A stretch of 64,000 bases of DNA from Pacificoceanicola onchidii (GCF_004804335.1 NZ_SRXY01000002.1:259306-323305); one strand, 5' to 3'; positions 16,731 to 26,232 are shown, counted from the first letter of the stretch. Numbers and translations: made by a program. The notes: generated by a model from the letters alone, not told the origin.

Positions 16731-17785
16731 GGGCTGACCCTTTGTCTTGATGTCTCGGGATTGAGCAAAGCGCGTCCGATACGGTGAAGTGGTAGTACCG
16801 AGGATGCTGCGCCCAACTCGATTGCCGCACGCGGCATTCCAAAGACAACCGAAGTGGCCTCGTCTTGCGCAATCGTGTGTGCACCAGCTTCCTTGAGTTC
16901 CTTCAAGCCTTCTGCACCGTCTCTGCCCATTCCAGTAAGCAAAGCGGCCGACACCTGCACGCCGAGGGAAGATGCAGACCGAAAAAGCATGTCCACCGAT
17001 GGCAAATGCCCGGAAACCGGCGGCGCGTCGATTAGTTTGGCACAAACCTCGCGACCACCTTCCAACACCAGATGGGATTTGGTACCCGCACCCACCAAAA
17101 TTTCGCCTTGAGACAAAGGCCGCGGACTGGTGACTAGAGAAACCGACGCGGCGCATTGACGATTCAAAAGGCTCGCCAGACTATTCCCAAATCCGGCACC
17201 CGTGTGCTGAACCACGACCGTGGGAGGGCAATCGGCACCAAAATCTGACAGAATCGAAATCAATGCATCTACGCCGCCAGTACTGGATCCAATAAGCACC
17301 AAACGTTTCGGTTTTGAGGCCGAATCTGTCAGGAGCGACATCGAATTCGAAGTGTTGCGCCTAGTGGATTCAGGCATTACCTCCAGCACACACGACGAGT
17401 CCGTTCGCGTCAAACTCCTCAACTGGCTTGCTATCAATTGTGCCTGGGCTCCAACATCGACGGCAAACAGATCCGACCCCTTAGGCGCACCCGCTGCAAT
17501 GGGATTCAAACAACTCAGATCACCAGTACGATCGTTCACAACCAGCCAGCGCACATCCAAGGCTGAGAAAAGTCCGCGCATAACCTCAAACTCGGGAAGT
17601 TGCGCCAAGTTGCTGGAAATCAAAACAGCTTCCGGCAGGGTTTCTTCCACAGCATTGTATGTGTTCATCAAATCAGCGGTGCATGCAATCACCTTGAAGT
17701 CAGGTAAGCTTTCAACAAGCCCGGTCAGCCTGTTTCTCTGGACTCTGTCCGAAATTGCAACAATTGTAGACTTGGCAACCGGCAC
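16727..17785 (-). CDS. cheB: Chemotaxis protein-glutamate methylesterase CheB with degenerate receiver domain
   Basis: Removes methyl groups from chemoreceptors. The C-terminal methylesterase domain (about 160-345) is intact: S168 in IGSSTGG, H194 in VVQHTG and D289 in GMGRDG. The N-terminal 110 residues align with a receiver domain but the phospho-acceptor region reads AVLISSNLAQL instead of the usual xLDxxMP, and the acidic pair near the N-terminus is reduced to one Asp (ISDR). Phosphorylation by CheA at the canonical site therefore seems impossible. Regulation may have moved elsewhere. A linker of about 35 polar residues separates the domains. cheD follows with ATGA overlap. Confidence 0.92.
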   Translation of the reverse strand: MPVAKSTIVAISDRVQRNRLTGLVESLPDFKVIACTADLMNTYNAVEETLPEAVLISSNLAQLPEFEVMRGLFSALDVRWLVVNDRTGDLSCLNPIAAGAPKGSDLFAVDVGAQAQLIASQLRSLTRTDSSCVLEVMPESTRRNTSNSMSLLTDSASKPKRLVLIGSSTGGVDALISILSDFGADCPPTVVVQHTGAGFGNSLASLLNRQCAASVSLVTSPRPLSQGEILVGAGTKSHLVLEGGREVCAKLIDAPPVSGHLPSVDMLFRSASSLGVQVSAALLTGMGRDGAEGLKELKEAGAHTIAQDEATSVVFGMPRAAIELGAASSVLPLHRIGRALLNPETSRQRVSP

Positions 17786-17855
17786 TTTCCTGCTCCTCCC
17801 ACACCTTCGCTATTTCCTGTCAAAATTGCTTTCACAAGGTCCGACAGGGGCCACC

Positions 17856-18218
17856 TCAAAACAAAACTGCATGATTTGTTCTGGAAACGTTTTCGTCGCA
17901 CGCCCCTTTCAGGCGAGCCGCCATGTCTCGAAGCGTCAGTGTTGACAGAGCATCGCGCACACAAATCTCACCCATGCCGGCAGTGTTCTCCGACAACTGC
18001 TCGAGGTACTCTGACAGTGCCGCGATGGATTGAAGCAAGAAGTCTACATCCTGTAGCGCACCAATAGAATGGCCGTCCAATTTAACGTTCGGATTTTGAT
18101 ACATAACCTCAAGTGTATCCTCCAATCGCTGTAACCTGACTTGAAGCCCCCGCAACTCAGCCGCGACCCTACTCGTCGCTACTGAGAGAGACTGCATTTC
18201 CTTGTCAGGTTTTTTCAT
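17856..18218 (-). CDS. Chemotaxis-operon protein of unknown function, 120 aa
   Basis: A helical protein in the middle of the che operon, between cheY and cheB. The N-terminal half is likely coiled coil (VATSRVAAELRGLQVRLQRLEDTLEVM), followed by LLQSIAALSEYLEQLSENTAGM and a basic end. ATG 18218 is chosen for AGGAAGG upstream and the 4-base overlap with cheY; a longer frame to 18245 lacks support. It does not match CheX, CheC or CheZ signatures that I recognise, although an all-helical 120-residue protein next to a response regulator could be a phosphatase or adaptor. Function unknown. Confidence 0.75.
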   Translation of the reverse strand: MKKPDKEMQSLSVATSRVAAELRGLQVRLQRLEDTLEVMYQNPNVKLDGHSIGALQDVDFLLQSIAALSEYLEQLSENTAGMGEICVRDALSTLTLRDMAARLKGACDENVSRTNHAVLF

Positions 18219-18601
18219 AGCCTTCCTACAACGCTCTCTATACACTGCTTCATCGACGCTGATGTGAACGGTTTTTTGATCATGTTGTTGAGACCTAGGC
18301 GCTTGGCTTCGTTTACAATCTCTGGAGTTGGACGCCCGGTAACAAGTATGAAACCGAGTTTTTGGGTTGGAGGGGAAGTCCGTACTGCCTTGAGCAATCC
18401 TAAACCGTCTAGACCGGGCATGTTGAAATCAGACAAAACAAGATGAACAGGGGTCGAAGACAACCTTTCAAGCGCACGATTACCATCATTTTCAGTAACG
18501 TAGTTCTTAATACCTATGTCATCCAAAGCCTGAGTAATCAATCCCCGGCTGGTCGCCATATCATCAACCACCATTATTCGCAAAGATTCTTTCAAGCCCA
18601 T
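18215..18601 (-). CDS. cheY: CheY-family response regulator (first copy)
   Basis: Single-domain receiver of 128 residues. The phosphorylation machinery is complete: acidic pair D13-D14, phospho-acceptor D58 (VLSDFNMP), T88 (LVTGRP) and K110 (IKKPF). The absence of an output domain fits a CheY that binds the flagellar switch or acts as a phosphate sink. It lies between cheR and the 120-residue protein. Two CheYs in one operon is usual in alphaproteobacteria. Confidence 0.92.
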   Translation of the reverse strand: MGLKESLRIMVVDDMATSRGLITQALDDIGIKNYVTENDGNRALERLSSTPVHLVLSDFNMPGLDGLGLLKAVRTSPPTQKLGFILVTGRPTPEIVNEAKRLGLNNMIKKPFTSASMKQCIESVVGRL

Positions 18602-18613
18602 TGTGCTCTCCTA

Positions 18614-19492
18614 CTAGTTATTTTTCGGGTCGAACAAAGTCGACTTTTGATAGCTTGTTACACCGACGCCAGTCAGCACATTGACTGCATCCCCACTTAC
18701 ACGCTCCGAGTGGCCGATGAACAAAAAACCCCGCTCTGCAAGAATCTTCGATAATTTAACCCAGAGTTTCTGTTGGGTCTTCTGATCAAAGTAGATAGCG
18801 ACGTTTCGGCAGAAAATTGAGTCGAAGGGACCTGAGAATGGCCAATCCGACATCAGATTCAACTCACCGAACGTAACAAGATCACGAACCGCGTCTAGAA
18901 CCTGAAACTCTCCCATTCCGTCGTTACAATTCTTAGTCCACTTCCTTCTAAATTCATCGGGAATAGATTGGAGTTCTTCGAGCGAGTAACGGCCAGATTT
19001 CGCCTTGGAAACTATCTTTGGGTCTATATCGGTCGCCAACACTTTGACATCATAATCATTGGCGTCCGGCATTGAACCCAAAATCTCCATAGCGATACTG
19101 AATGGTTCTTGACCTGACGAGCAGCCCGCTGACCACACTCTGAACCTTTTTCCAGAACGTATCTTTTCGATTTCACGGCTCAGGCAGTCGCTACGCAGCT
19201 TTTCAAAATGATGATCCTCTCGAAAGAAACTTGTAACATTGGTTGTTAGGGCAGAAATCAGCTCAAGTCGCTCCGAACTTTCTCCCGGCACATCCAAGAT
19301 CCTTAAGTAATCAGGAAAGCTATGTATCCCTCTGGCTTTTAGGCGCCTGGACAGCCGGGAATAAACAAGCGGCTTCTTGCTTTGAGACAAACTCAGACCG
19401 AATTCTCGATGAGCTAAAGCAGCTAGCGCTTCAAAGTCGCGGTCACTAAACGGTAGGCTCTGATCAGGACCAGTTCTGGCAAGCTGACCCAT
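18614..19492 (-). CDS. cheR: Chemotaxis protein methyltransferase CheR
   Basis: Methylates glutamates on chemoreceptors with SAM. The N-terminal helical domain (about 15-90) is followed by NVTSFFREDHHFE and the SAM-binding motif RVWSAGCSSGQEPFSIAM (about 125-145). ATDIDPKIV and FCRNVAIYF are the expected later motifs. Length 292 residues is normal. Its ATG shares one base with the cheW stop (TGATG). Confidence 0.95.
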   Translation of the reverse strand: MGQLARTGPDQSLPFSDRDFEALAALAHREFGLSLSQSKKPLVYSRLSRRLKARGIHSFPDYLRILDVPGESSERLELISALTTNVTSFFREDHHFEKLRSDCLSREIEKIRSGKRFRVWSAGCSSGQEPFSIAMEILGSMPDANDYDVKVLATDIDPKIVSKAKSGRYSLEELQSIPDEFRRKWTKNCNDGMGEFQVLDAVRDLVTFGELNLMSDWPFSGPFDSIFCRNVAIYFDQKTQQKLWVKLSKILAERGFLFIGHSERVSGDAVNVLTGVGVTSYQKSTLFDPKNN

Positions 19493-19956
19493 CAGGACAT
19501 ACCTCTCTCAGTTTCTAGAACTGCATCCAGGTTGACAACCCGCACCATTGTTTCGTCTACGGAGATCATTCCAAGGATACTGTGTTTTGTAGCGTCAGAT
19601 TTTATGTCCGGCGTTTCCTGGATCGCGCTTTTTTCTACAGACAAAATCTCCGAGACAGACTCAACGAGCAGACCGATGGTTGTACCTCCGACCGCCGCCA
19701 CAATTACGACATTTCTTTCATTTGCAGGAGTTGATCCTAAACCGAAACGCGCAGCCAAGTCGAAAATCGGTATAACTGCCCCTCTTAGGTTCATAACACC
19801 CAAAACATCTTCGGGAGTGTGCGGAAGGGCCGTGACTGGTGTCCAACGCCTGATTTCACGAATTTGTGTAATCTCCAAACAGAAGCTTTGCCCGCCAGCA
19901 GAGAACGTAATAAACTCGAATTGCGTTTCACTTCTTACTTCCGCTGTGTCAGCCAT
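19492..19956 (-). CDS. cheW: Chemotaxis coupling protein CheW
   Basis: A 154-residue CheW domain protein linking chemoreceptors to CheA. Conserved parts are EFITFSAGGQSFCLEITQIREIRRWTPVTALPHTPEDVLGVMNLRGAVIPIFDLAARFG, with the NLRG motif, and the final IGLLVESVSEILSV block. The start overlaps the cheA end by eight bases. It is the only CheW seen in this window. Confidence 0.95.
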   Translation of the reverse strand: MADTAEVRSETQFEFITFSAGGQSFCLEITQIREIRRWTPVTALPHTPEDVLGVMNLRGAVIPIFDLAARFGLGSTPANERNVVIVAAVGGTTIGLLVESVSEILSVEKSAIQETPDIKSDATKHSILGMISVDETMVRVVNLDAVLETERGMS

Positions 19957-22114
19957 GACGAAGCTCCATTTTGTTTTGCGGCATCAGCGGATCAGCACAT
20001 CCACTGTGGCCAAGTCTTATGAGTTCTTCTGGATCCAAGATGAGCGCGATCTTCCCGTCACCCAAAATTGTCGCAGCGGAGACGCCTCGGATTGCGGTAT
20101 AATTGCTTTCCAAACTTTTTATGACCACTTGCCTCTGATCGTGGATCGACGTAACGCGCAGTGCGGTCAATCCGTTTCCTTCTGTGGAAACAAGGAGCAG
20201 GATACCATTTCCGCGACTTCCCTGCCTTTCTGTTAAACCCAATGACTCCGCGACGTCTACGATGGGCACATAAGATCCGCGGACACTTACAACTTCGGAG
20301 TCCGTTCCAATAATATGAACATCACGCGCATTTGGCCTTATCGTCTCCAGGATTGAAGCGATAGGAATGACCATTGTCTGATCGGAAACCGAAATAACAA
20401 ATCCATCCATGACAGCCAGTGTCAAAGGCAAAACAATTGTAAAAGTTGTCCCCTTTCCAGGAGTAGAACTTATCGACACTCGCCCACCGAGCGCTTGTAC
20501 TGCGTTTTTTACGACATCCATGCCGACGCCGCGTCCCGAAAGATTTGAGACCTGTCCCGCCGTTGAGAAGCCAGGCAAGAACAATAGGTTGTCGATTTCC
20601 GGTTCCGATAGTTCAGCGTCCGCAGCGACAAGATCCTTTTCAATTGCTTTAGCCAAAATGCGTTCACGGTCCAGCCCAGCACCATCGTCGGCAATCTCAA
20701 TAAAGACGCTTCCTGACCTATGGGATGCGGAGAGGCGAATGGTGCCTGTTGGGTCTTTGCCGACCGCTTCTCGATCTTTGGATTTCTCCAAGCCGTGATC
20801 AACCGCATTTCTAATCATGTGCGTCAGCGGATCGGCCAACCTTTCTATAACAGTCTTGTCAACTTCAGTTGAATCACCAACCGTAACCAGCTTGGCCTTT
20901 TTGTTTGTCGCATCAGATGCCTCTCGGACAATGCGGGACATACGTTGGAACAAAGGTTTGACGGGTTGGGCTCTGATCGCCATGACACCTTCTTGGATGT
21001 CCCTCGCCAGAAGCTTGTACGCTTCCAACTCGTTCGTGAGGTGGGCGACGGTCGGCAGATCCAACTCTTCGATACGCTGCGAAATCATTGCCTGATTGAT
21101 AATCAGCTCACCCACAGTATTGATCAACCGATCCACGCGATCCAAGTCAACTCTCAGGGTCGGTTTGGGGCCGCGGTTCTCCTTGGGCTGAACTGGAGGC
21201 GCGCCTGCCTCCTGTTTTTCGGATGCTGTGGATTGAGGCGTCGCATTTGGTTCGGTTGTGGAAGAAGCCGTACCGTCACCAGAACTCGCTGTGCCAATCG
21301 CCTTTTCTTCGGCTTCCCGCACTGGTTCCAAAACGGTCGGCTTTCCAGCTTTTTCGGTGCCTGCCTCACCCTCCGAGATTTCAAGAACACATAGTCCTTC
21401 AACGAACTCAAACACCTCGTGCAAAGTAGTTTCCGGCTCAGATGTTGTAAGCCGCAGTTTCCAGGACAGTATTGAATCGGACGGATCAAACTCGTCAAAA
21501 GACGGGATGCCACTGAGATCCACTTCAGATGTCAGGTTCCCCAGTTCGGCTAGAGCATCGAAAATCAGGATTGGTTCGTGACCGTTCTCATACAGTGTCT
21601 TGAACGGCTTAAAGTGAATATCGAAACAATGCTCCGAACTCGCGTTTTCGGAGGGCAGATCAATCGCGATCGGTGAAGGATCATCGATATCCAGGGTCAT
21701 TGCTTCGAAGGAGAACTCTTCCTCCTCTCCGCCAGGCCCCAAATAGCTTTCCAATTCCTGAAAAAGGCTCGCTTCGTTGGTATCGTCAAGCTCGGTTTCA
21801 TCTCTCGCCGAAGCGACGAGGTCTGATAGCATGTCCCCAGAACGGTGAAACAAGCCGATCAGCTTTTCGTCCACCGCCAGTTCCCTGTCTCGGACCTTGT
21901 CCATGACAGTTTCGAAAGTGTGCGCAAAATTTACGAGGCGGTCGAGACCGAAGGCGCCTGCACCACCCTTGATCGAATGCACGGATCGGAAGACTGCGTT
22001 GACCACCTCGGTGTCGTCCGGGGCCTCTTCCAATTGGGCGAGCCCCTCAACCAGCGCCTCAAGGAGCTCTTCGCATTCCTCGAAAAACGTGTCGCGGATC
22101 GAGTTCATCGACAT
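19949..22114 (-). CDS. cheA: Chemotaxis sensor histidine kinase CheA
   Basis: The signal-transducing kinase of the chemotaxis array, 721 residues. P1 Hpt domain: H46 in FRSVHSIKGGAGAFGL. The P2/linker region (about 120-330) is acidic and Ser/Glu-rich. The dimerisation helices follow (RVDRLINTVGELIINQAMI). The ATPase domain has the N box HMIRNAVDHGLEKSKDR, G1 DDGAGLDRE and G2 GRGVGMDVVKNAV. A CheW-like P5 domain ends the protein. cheY-2 ends in a TGATG overlap with its start. Confidence 0.96.
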   Translation of the reverse strand: MSMNSIRDTFFEECEELLEALVEGLAQLEEAPDDTEVVNAVFRSVHSIKGGAGAFGLDRLVNFAHTFETVMDKVRDRELAVDEKLIGLFHRSGDMLSDLVASARDETELDDTNEASLFQELESYLGPGGEEEEFSFEAMTLDIDDPSPIAIDLPSENASSEHCFDIHFKPFKTLYENGHEPILIFDALAELGNLTSEVDLSGIPSFDEFDPSDSILSWKLRLTTSEPETTLHEVFEFVEGLCVLEISEGEAGTEKAGKPTVLEPVREAEEKAIGTASSGDGTASSTTEPNATPQSTASEKQEAGAPPVQPKENRGPKPTLRVDLDRVDRLINTVGELIINQAMISQRIEELDLPTVAHLTNELEAYKLLARDIQEGVMAIRAQPVKPLFQRMSRIVREASDATNKKAKLVTVGDSTEVDKTVIERLADPLTHMIRNAVDHGLEKSKDREAVGKDPTGTIRLSASHRSGSVFIEIADDGAGLDRERILAKAIEKDLVAADAELSEPEIDNLLFLPGFSTAGQVSNLSGRGVGMDVVKNAVQALGGRVSISSTPGKGTTFTIVLPLTLAVMDGFVISVSDQTMVIPIASILETIRPNARDVHIIGTDSEVVSVRGSYVPIVDVAESLGLTERQGSRGNGILLLVSTEGNGLTALRVTSIHDQRQVVIKSLESNYTAIRGVSAATILGDGKIALILDPEELIRLGHSGCADPLMPQNKMELRHG

Positions 22115-22488
22115 CAGCCCACATGCCCCGTCAGTCGCTTAAGAACGGAAACCAGCGACGCGTCGTCGAATGGTTTGACGATCCACCCTGTGGCCCCGGA
22201 ACTGCGCGCCCGTGACTTGAGATCGTCCGAACTTTCCGTGGTCAGAACCAGGATTGGAACGTTGGTCTTGTTTGGGCCACTTCGCAAAGTGTCAATAACA
22301 CCAAACCCGTCCATGCGTGGCATGTTGATGTCGGTAATGACAACGTCTGGATCTACATCAGGAAACACTTCGACGCCTTCCTGCCCGTCTTCCGCAGAAT
22401 GAAACTCGAACCCGGCACCTTCGAGTGACACCCGCAAGAGATTTCGAATTGTGCGCGAGTCATCGATGGCAAGAACCTTGGTTGTCAT
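22114..22488 (-). CDS. cheY: CheY-family response regulator (second copy)
   Basis: Single receiver domain of 124 residues with the full active site: D9-D10, D53 (VVITDINMP), T83 (VLTTES) and K105 (VKPFDD). It lies directly upstream of cheA. It differs clearly from the other CheY in this operon, so it is not a recent duplication. Confidence 0.93.
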   Translation of the reverse strand: MTTKVLAIDDSRTIRNLLRVSLEGAGFEFHSAEDGQEGVEVFPDVDPDVVITDINMPRMDGFGVIDTLRSGPNKTNVPILVLTTESSDDLKSRARSSGATGWIVKPFDDASLVSVLKRLTGHVG

Positions 22489-22769
22489 TGCGGCATCTCC
22501 TTGTCGAAATGGTCCGGGGCGAGCCCCAGACGTTCCAAACCTTCCCGAAAAATCGGAGTTAAGTCAGTTACTTGGAAGGGCGCCCCGTCGGCCATCCACT
22601 GCTTTTCGGCGACTAGAAGAAGCTGAAGCCTGTGGGCGTCTATGCGCTGCACGTCGCGCGCCGAAATCGTTACAGGTCCGTTTCTTGCTCCGAGCAGGAA
22701 AGGGATGAGAGGGTCTTCCCCCGATCGCGCCCGAGCCGCTCCAAGAGCATGAAAACTTATGTCCTGCAT
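22485..22769 (-). CDS. STAS-domain protein leading the chemotaxis operon
   Basis: A 94-residue protein starting at ATG 22769 behind AAGGAG. The segment GPVTISARDVQRIDAHRLQLLLVAEKQWMADGAPFQV matches a STAS fold (NTP-binding/anti-anti-sigma-like), with the central Asp-x-His region in place of the usual D-S-x-G phospho-site. Similar STAS proteins lead alphaproteobacterial che operons. It overlaps cheY by 4 bases. A role in sequestering a partner, rather than phosphorylation, is possible because no phospho-Ser is obvious. Confidence 0.75.
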   Translation of the reverse strand: MQDISFHALGAARARSGEDPLIPFLLGARNGPVTISARDVQRIDAHRLQLLLVAEKQWMADGAPFQVTDLTPIFREGLERLGLAPDHFDKEMPQ

Positions 22770-23344
22770 TCCAAACCGCTCCTTCTTGCCTTCATGGCAC
22801 CCATTGCGTCGACTGCACCGATGTACAGCGCGACTGAATGGCAGCAGGAATACGGGACCGTCCCTTAACAAAGTGTTCCAGCTCTGTCGGTTTTCGCAGG
22901 TTGAAAACGCGACCGCCTGTCTTCGATTTCGGTCGGAACTGGAGGAATCGCCAAAGCATAGCCGCTCTTCGGCCAACACTTTTTCTCGTTATTTCAGAAG
23001 GTTGAGATCACCATCCGAGTGATGGTTGGTACATGTTCAGAGCAATCTCCCGGCCCGCCGGCGTACACGCTTGCGTAAGCCCGAAATGCCGAGAATTCGA
23101 TCTAGATTAGTGCCGAATTGGAGCGGCCAATTGGCCCGCCGTTTCATCCGAACAGTGCGCGCATGCGCTCCGGAATAACGAGCCGACAAGGGACCGTAGC
23201 CCCCTGCCGACCAGTACCTCGCGCCCAGTCAAACTTAGGCGCACCTCCGAGCATAATGATTGGGAAGCAATGCTGAACCCAATCCTTCGCTCAAGAACCA
23301 CGATATCAAAAATTCGTTCAGATCACAAATAAAATCAGCGGATA
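22770..23344. other. Intergenic region between the eCIS operon end and the che operon start
   Basis: 575 bases with no convincing gene; the longest frame (23107-23301, minus) is 64 codons with no ribosome-binding site or recognisable sequence. The region must hold the che operon promoter (minus strand, near 22770-22900). A 12-base palindrome GGCCAATTGGCC occurs at 23125-23136. The part near 23290-23344 is AT-rich. I see no clear rho-independent terminator for the eCIS operon. Confidence 0.6.
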
Positions 23345-26221
23345 TCAGAAATCAAAATAGTTCGAAGCGATAATATCACCCGAATATAACGTGACCAATC
23401 GATGCTTCATTATATCGAACGTGGACGCGGATAGCGAGAGCTGAAGACTAAGACCTTGTGGCCTGCGCGAGAAATTAACCAAAAGCGGAATACCGCCTTC
23501 CTCATCGACGCGCGTGGCCGGATTTCGGCTGGTGCGACCGTGCTCCGGGAAACCCATATTTCCCTCCAACGATGACCATTTACTGACAACCATACCCACA
23601 CTATACCAAGGCTTTAGCCGAGCCCCCTTCTTCCCTCCTTTGTAGACAATGGAGTTCCATTCATGCGCTCCGAACGGCAACCCCTGAATAACTTCCTTCA
23701 AATTACCGCCATCCACATAATCCGGGCCGAACTGCGTAAATCGACTGCTTTGGATTGACACCGTTTGGGCTACAAAAATGCTATTTCCGCGTTTGAACTC
23801 CGAATCTGATATTTCGATAGATCGAAATGGCGTCTTGGCATATTCGGCAATTCGGTCTGAAGTCACCTTGAGCACAAAACCGTCCGCAGCGATACGCGCC
23901 CAATCAATATCCAATTCCGGCCTATTGTCATCAAAGTAGTCAAATCTTGGACGCTTGGTTTCCGGGTCCACAACCCTGTTGGCGTGATCTGCGACACTGA
24001 TGACCCAATCGGTGATGCGCGCGCCGGCGTCACTGGACCAGGCCAGAAGCTCTTCCATCATCAACGCATCCGGCAGGAACCGCCACAATTTGCACCCTGT
24101 AAGCCGGAACGTCGGACCCGATTGCTGCGCGCCCCCTTTGTGCGGTTTGTTATTCACCGGACCGAAGATGCCAAGATCGCCTTCCATCATGCCGAACAGA
24201 ATCGCAGCCGATGGGTCTGCTCCGAATTTCGGAAGAATAGGCCCGGTGATAACACTGCCATTGCTACTGACGTTCTCGAACAGTACCTGCGCCCGCGCAT
24301 CCACGATCTGGATGGCAGGACGCAGCGAGCCCTCCTTCGGAATGATATCAAGATTGACGCGGGTTTCGCGCAATGTGATCCGGCGTTTTGCGGACAGCTT
24401 CAGAATAGGACTGCCCTCATCGTGCGAACGACGGAAGAGGCAGTTGGTCACCTCAACGGATTTGCCACCCATCGTCGACACACCCGAAAAAGGCTGCGTG
24501 CACTTAACCGTCATCCCGTCGAGCACCACGTTCAGGCAACGGTCGGCGGTGAGCCATTCGCGCAAGTTCAGAACAACCGGCGCGCCGGTGCAGGCCGTTA
24601 GCGCAAGGGAATGCACATCCTGAACCACCGGCATGGCGTCAAAATCCCAAGTGTATTCGCCTTGGGTAAACCGGATGGCGAGCCGTCTGTTATAGGCCTT
24701 GCCAGCGCTGGGTTCCGTATGCGCGAGCATCATTGCGTAAAGCTCCAAGGCTTCGCTCAGTGTCGGCATCTCTTCAAGTTCGGGGCGCAAGGCCGTCAAA
24801 TCCGGGTCCAACTGATCGGGGCGGACTGTGATTGCGCAGCTGTCACGGGTCAGCATGCACAGCCGATCCAGCGCTTGCTGCACCGTCATTCCAGCGCTGA
24901 GACCACAGGCCGGAATACCGGAAATCGTCACATCACGGGCTTCGAGATGGGTCAGGTCCGGGAAGATCGGGCGCAGATCGCGCACATCAATCGCCTCGCC
25001 ATTGTTGATCTCGAACGAAGCCAGCCCCACGCAACGCGGCCCCCAGTTGAACGGCGGAACATAGGTTTCGGCTTCCGTATTCGGCGGCCAAAGAAGCGCG
25101 CCGGTGCGCACGCGCGCCGCGCAGTACCAGAAATCGCCCGTGTGGTGCGTGCCGGTGAAGGCGACCGTGGCATTGTTTTCCAGATGGATGGGCAAGCCGT
25201 CATCGGTGATCAGAACCCCGTGTTTGTGATCCTCGTCAAAGGGCTGATGCCACCGGGTGATTGTCAAGGGCAGAACAACGTTCTTCAGCGCGTCCAGCAC
25301 CTCCGCCGAAAGCTGCGCCTGTCCTGTCTCAGGATCGTAGTCTTCCAGCACGCCCAAAACACCCGGCCGGTTTTCTGCCCGCTGCCGCGCGTCGCGCACT
25401 TCAATCGTGTTCCCTGCTCCAAACCGACGTTCATCATCTTGCGGCGCATCGGTCAGGACCCATCCGTCGCCTTCGGCTCTGAGACCCGCGCGAATGTCGT
25501 CGCGGGCCCATTTGAACGTGGCTTCCTTGGCGGGTCCGCCCTTGTGGATCTGAACGAGATAGTTGAAGTTGCCGCGCCGGTTGTATCCGCCTTTCTGGGA
25601 AATATGGCACAGATTATCTTCGGCCGGGGGCGCTTCGCTGAGGGCAAAGCTGGCCTTTCCATCGCGCGGGGCGGCGTCCGGACAGAGCACCAGCTGCCCG
25701 TCCTTCATCATCGCTTCAAGACCTTCATGCGTGGTCTCGTTCACCTCCTGCAACGCTTTGCTGGCAACGGCCTTCAGCCTGACGAAACCGCTGCGCCGCC
25801 CGGCTGTGTCCGGCCCGCCCAAGGCATCGTCCCGGATGTAAGGAAAGTCGAGAAAATCCCGCTCCGCCTTGTCGCAGCAGGCAATCAGGAACGCCTGATC
25901 TTCGCCAGCAAGCCCCGGGTGTTCGTCCAAATGCACGCGCCGTGAGGCGTCCAAACCAAAGCAGGCACCGCTCACGTACATCCGCCCCGGGTTCACCTCG
26001 ATTTCATCGCCATCGGACACCACGGCAAACCCCGGCGCCTTGCGCGGAAACCCAACATGCCCGATCACATCGACCAACGCCTTTTCCCGCAGTGCTGTCT
26101 GCCGGTCGAGGCTTTCATTCAGATCAGAGGCCAGAATGGGCCTGCCGCTGTAGAAAACCGGCGTTTCGAGGTCTTCGGCCTCGGCGAAGACCGATGTCTC
26201 TCTGCCTTTGTCGCCAATCAT
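23345..26221 (-). CDS. eCIS terminal fibre/baseplate-associated protein, 958 aa
   Basis: Last gene of the injection-system operon. The N-terminal region resembles the phage/eCIS 'DUF6519-like' baseplate proteins (YSGRPILASDLNESLDRQTALREKALVDVIGHVG). The middle and C-terminal thirds have short repeated strand-turn units (VEVTNCLFRRSHDEGSP, IEISDSEFKRGNSIFV, VSIQSSRFTQFG) like a right-handed parallel beta-helix of a tail fibre or spike. It starts behind a strong AGGAGG. The C-terminal part is richer in A+T than the rest of the operon, as often seen for receptor-binding tips that exchange between strains. No enzyme motif is seen. The fibre role is inference. Confidence 0.6.
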   Translation of the reverse strand: MIGDKGRETSVFAEAEDLETPVFYSGRPILASDLNESLDRQTALREKALVDVIGHVGFPRKAPGFAVVSDGDEIEVNPGRMYVSGACFGLDASRRVHLDEHPGLAGEDQAFLIACCDKAERDFLDFPYIRDDALGGPDTAGRRSGFVRLKAVASKALQEVNETTHEGLEAMMKDGQLVLCPDAAPRDGKASFALSEAPPAEDNLCHISQKGGYNRRGNFNYLVQIHKGGPAKEATFKWARDDIRAGLRAEGDGWVLTDAPQDDERRFGAGNTIEVRDARQRAENRPGVLGVLEDYDPETGQAQLSAEVLDALKNVVLPLTITRWHQPFDEDHKHGVLITDDGLPIHLENNATVAFTGTHHTGDFWYCAARVRTGALLWPPNTEAETYVPPFNWGPRCVGLASFEINNGEAIDVRDLRPIFPDLTHLEARDVTISGIPACGLSAGMTVQQALDRLCMLTRDSCAITVRPDQLDPDLTALRPELEEMPTLSEALELYAMMLAHTEPSAGKAYNRRLAIRFTQGEYTWDFDAMPVVQDVHSLALTACTGAPVVLNLREWLTADRCLNVVLDGMTVKCTQPFSGVSTMGGKSVEVTNCLFRRSHDEGSPILKLSAKRRITLRETRVNLDIIPKEGSLRPAIQIVDARAQVLFENVSSNGSVITGPILPKFGADPSAAILFGMMEGDLGIFGPVNNKPHKGGAQQSGPTFRLTGCKLWRFLPDALMMEELLAWSSDAGARITDWVISVADHANRVVDPETKRPRFDYFDDNRPELDIDWARIAADGFVLKVTSDRIAEYAKTPFRSIEISDSEFKRGNSIFVAQTVSIQSSRFTQFGPDYVDGGNLKEVIQGLPFGAHEWNSIVYKGGKKGARLKPWYSVGMVVSKWSSLEGNMGFPEHGRTSRNPATRVDEEGGIPLLVNFSRRPQGLSLQLSLSASTFDIMKHRLVTLYSGDIIASNYFDF

Positions 26222-26232
26222 CTGCCGTCCTC

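Noticed and set aside
23107-23301. 64-codon frame in the 22770-23344 intergenic region
   Set aside because: No ribosome-binding site, no recognisable sequence and no coupling to a neighbour; random open frame.
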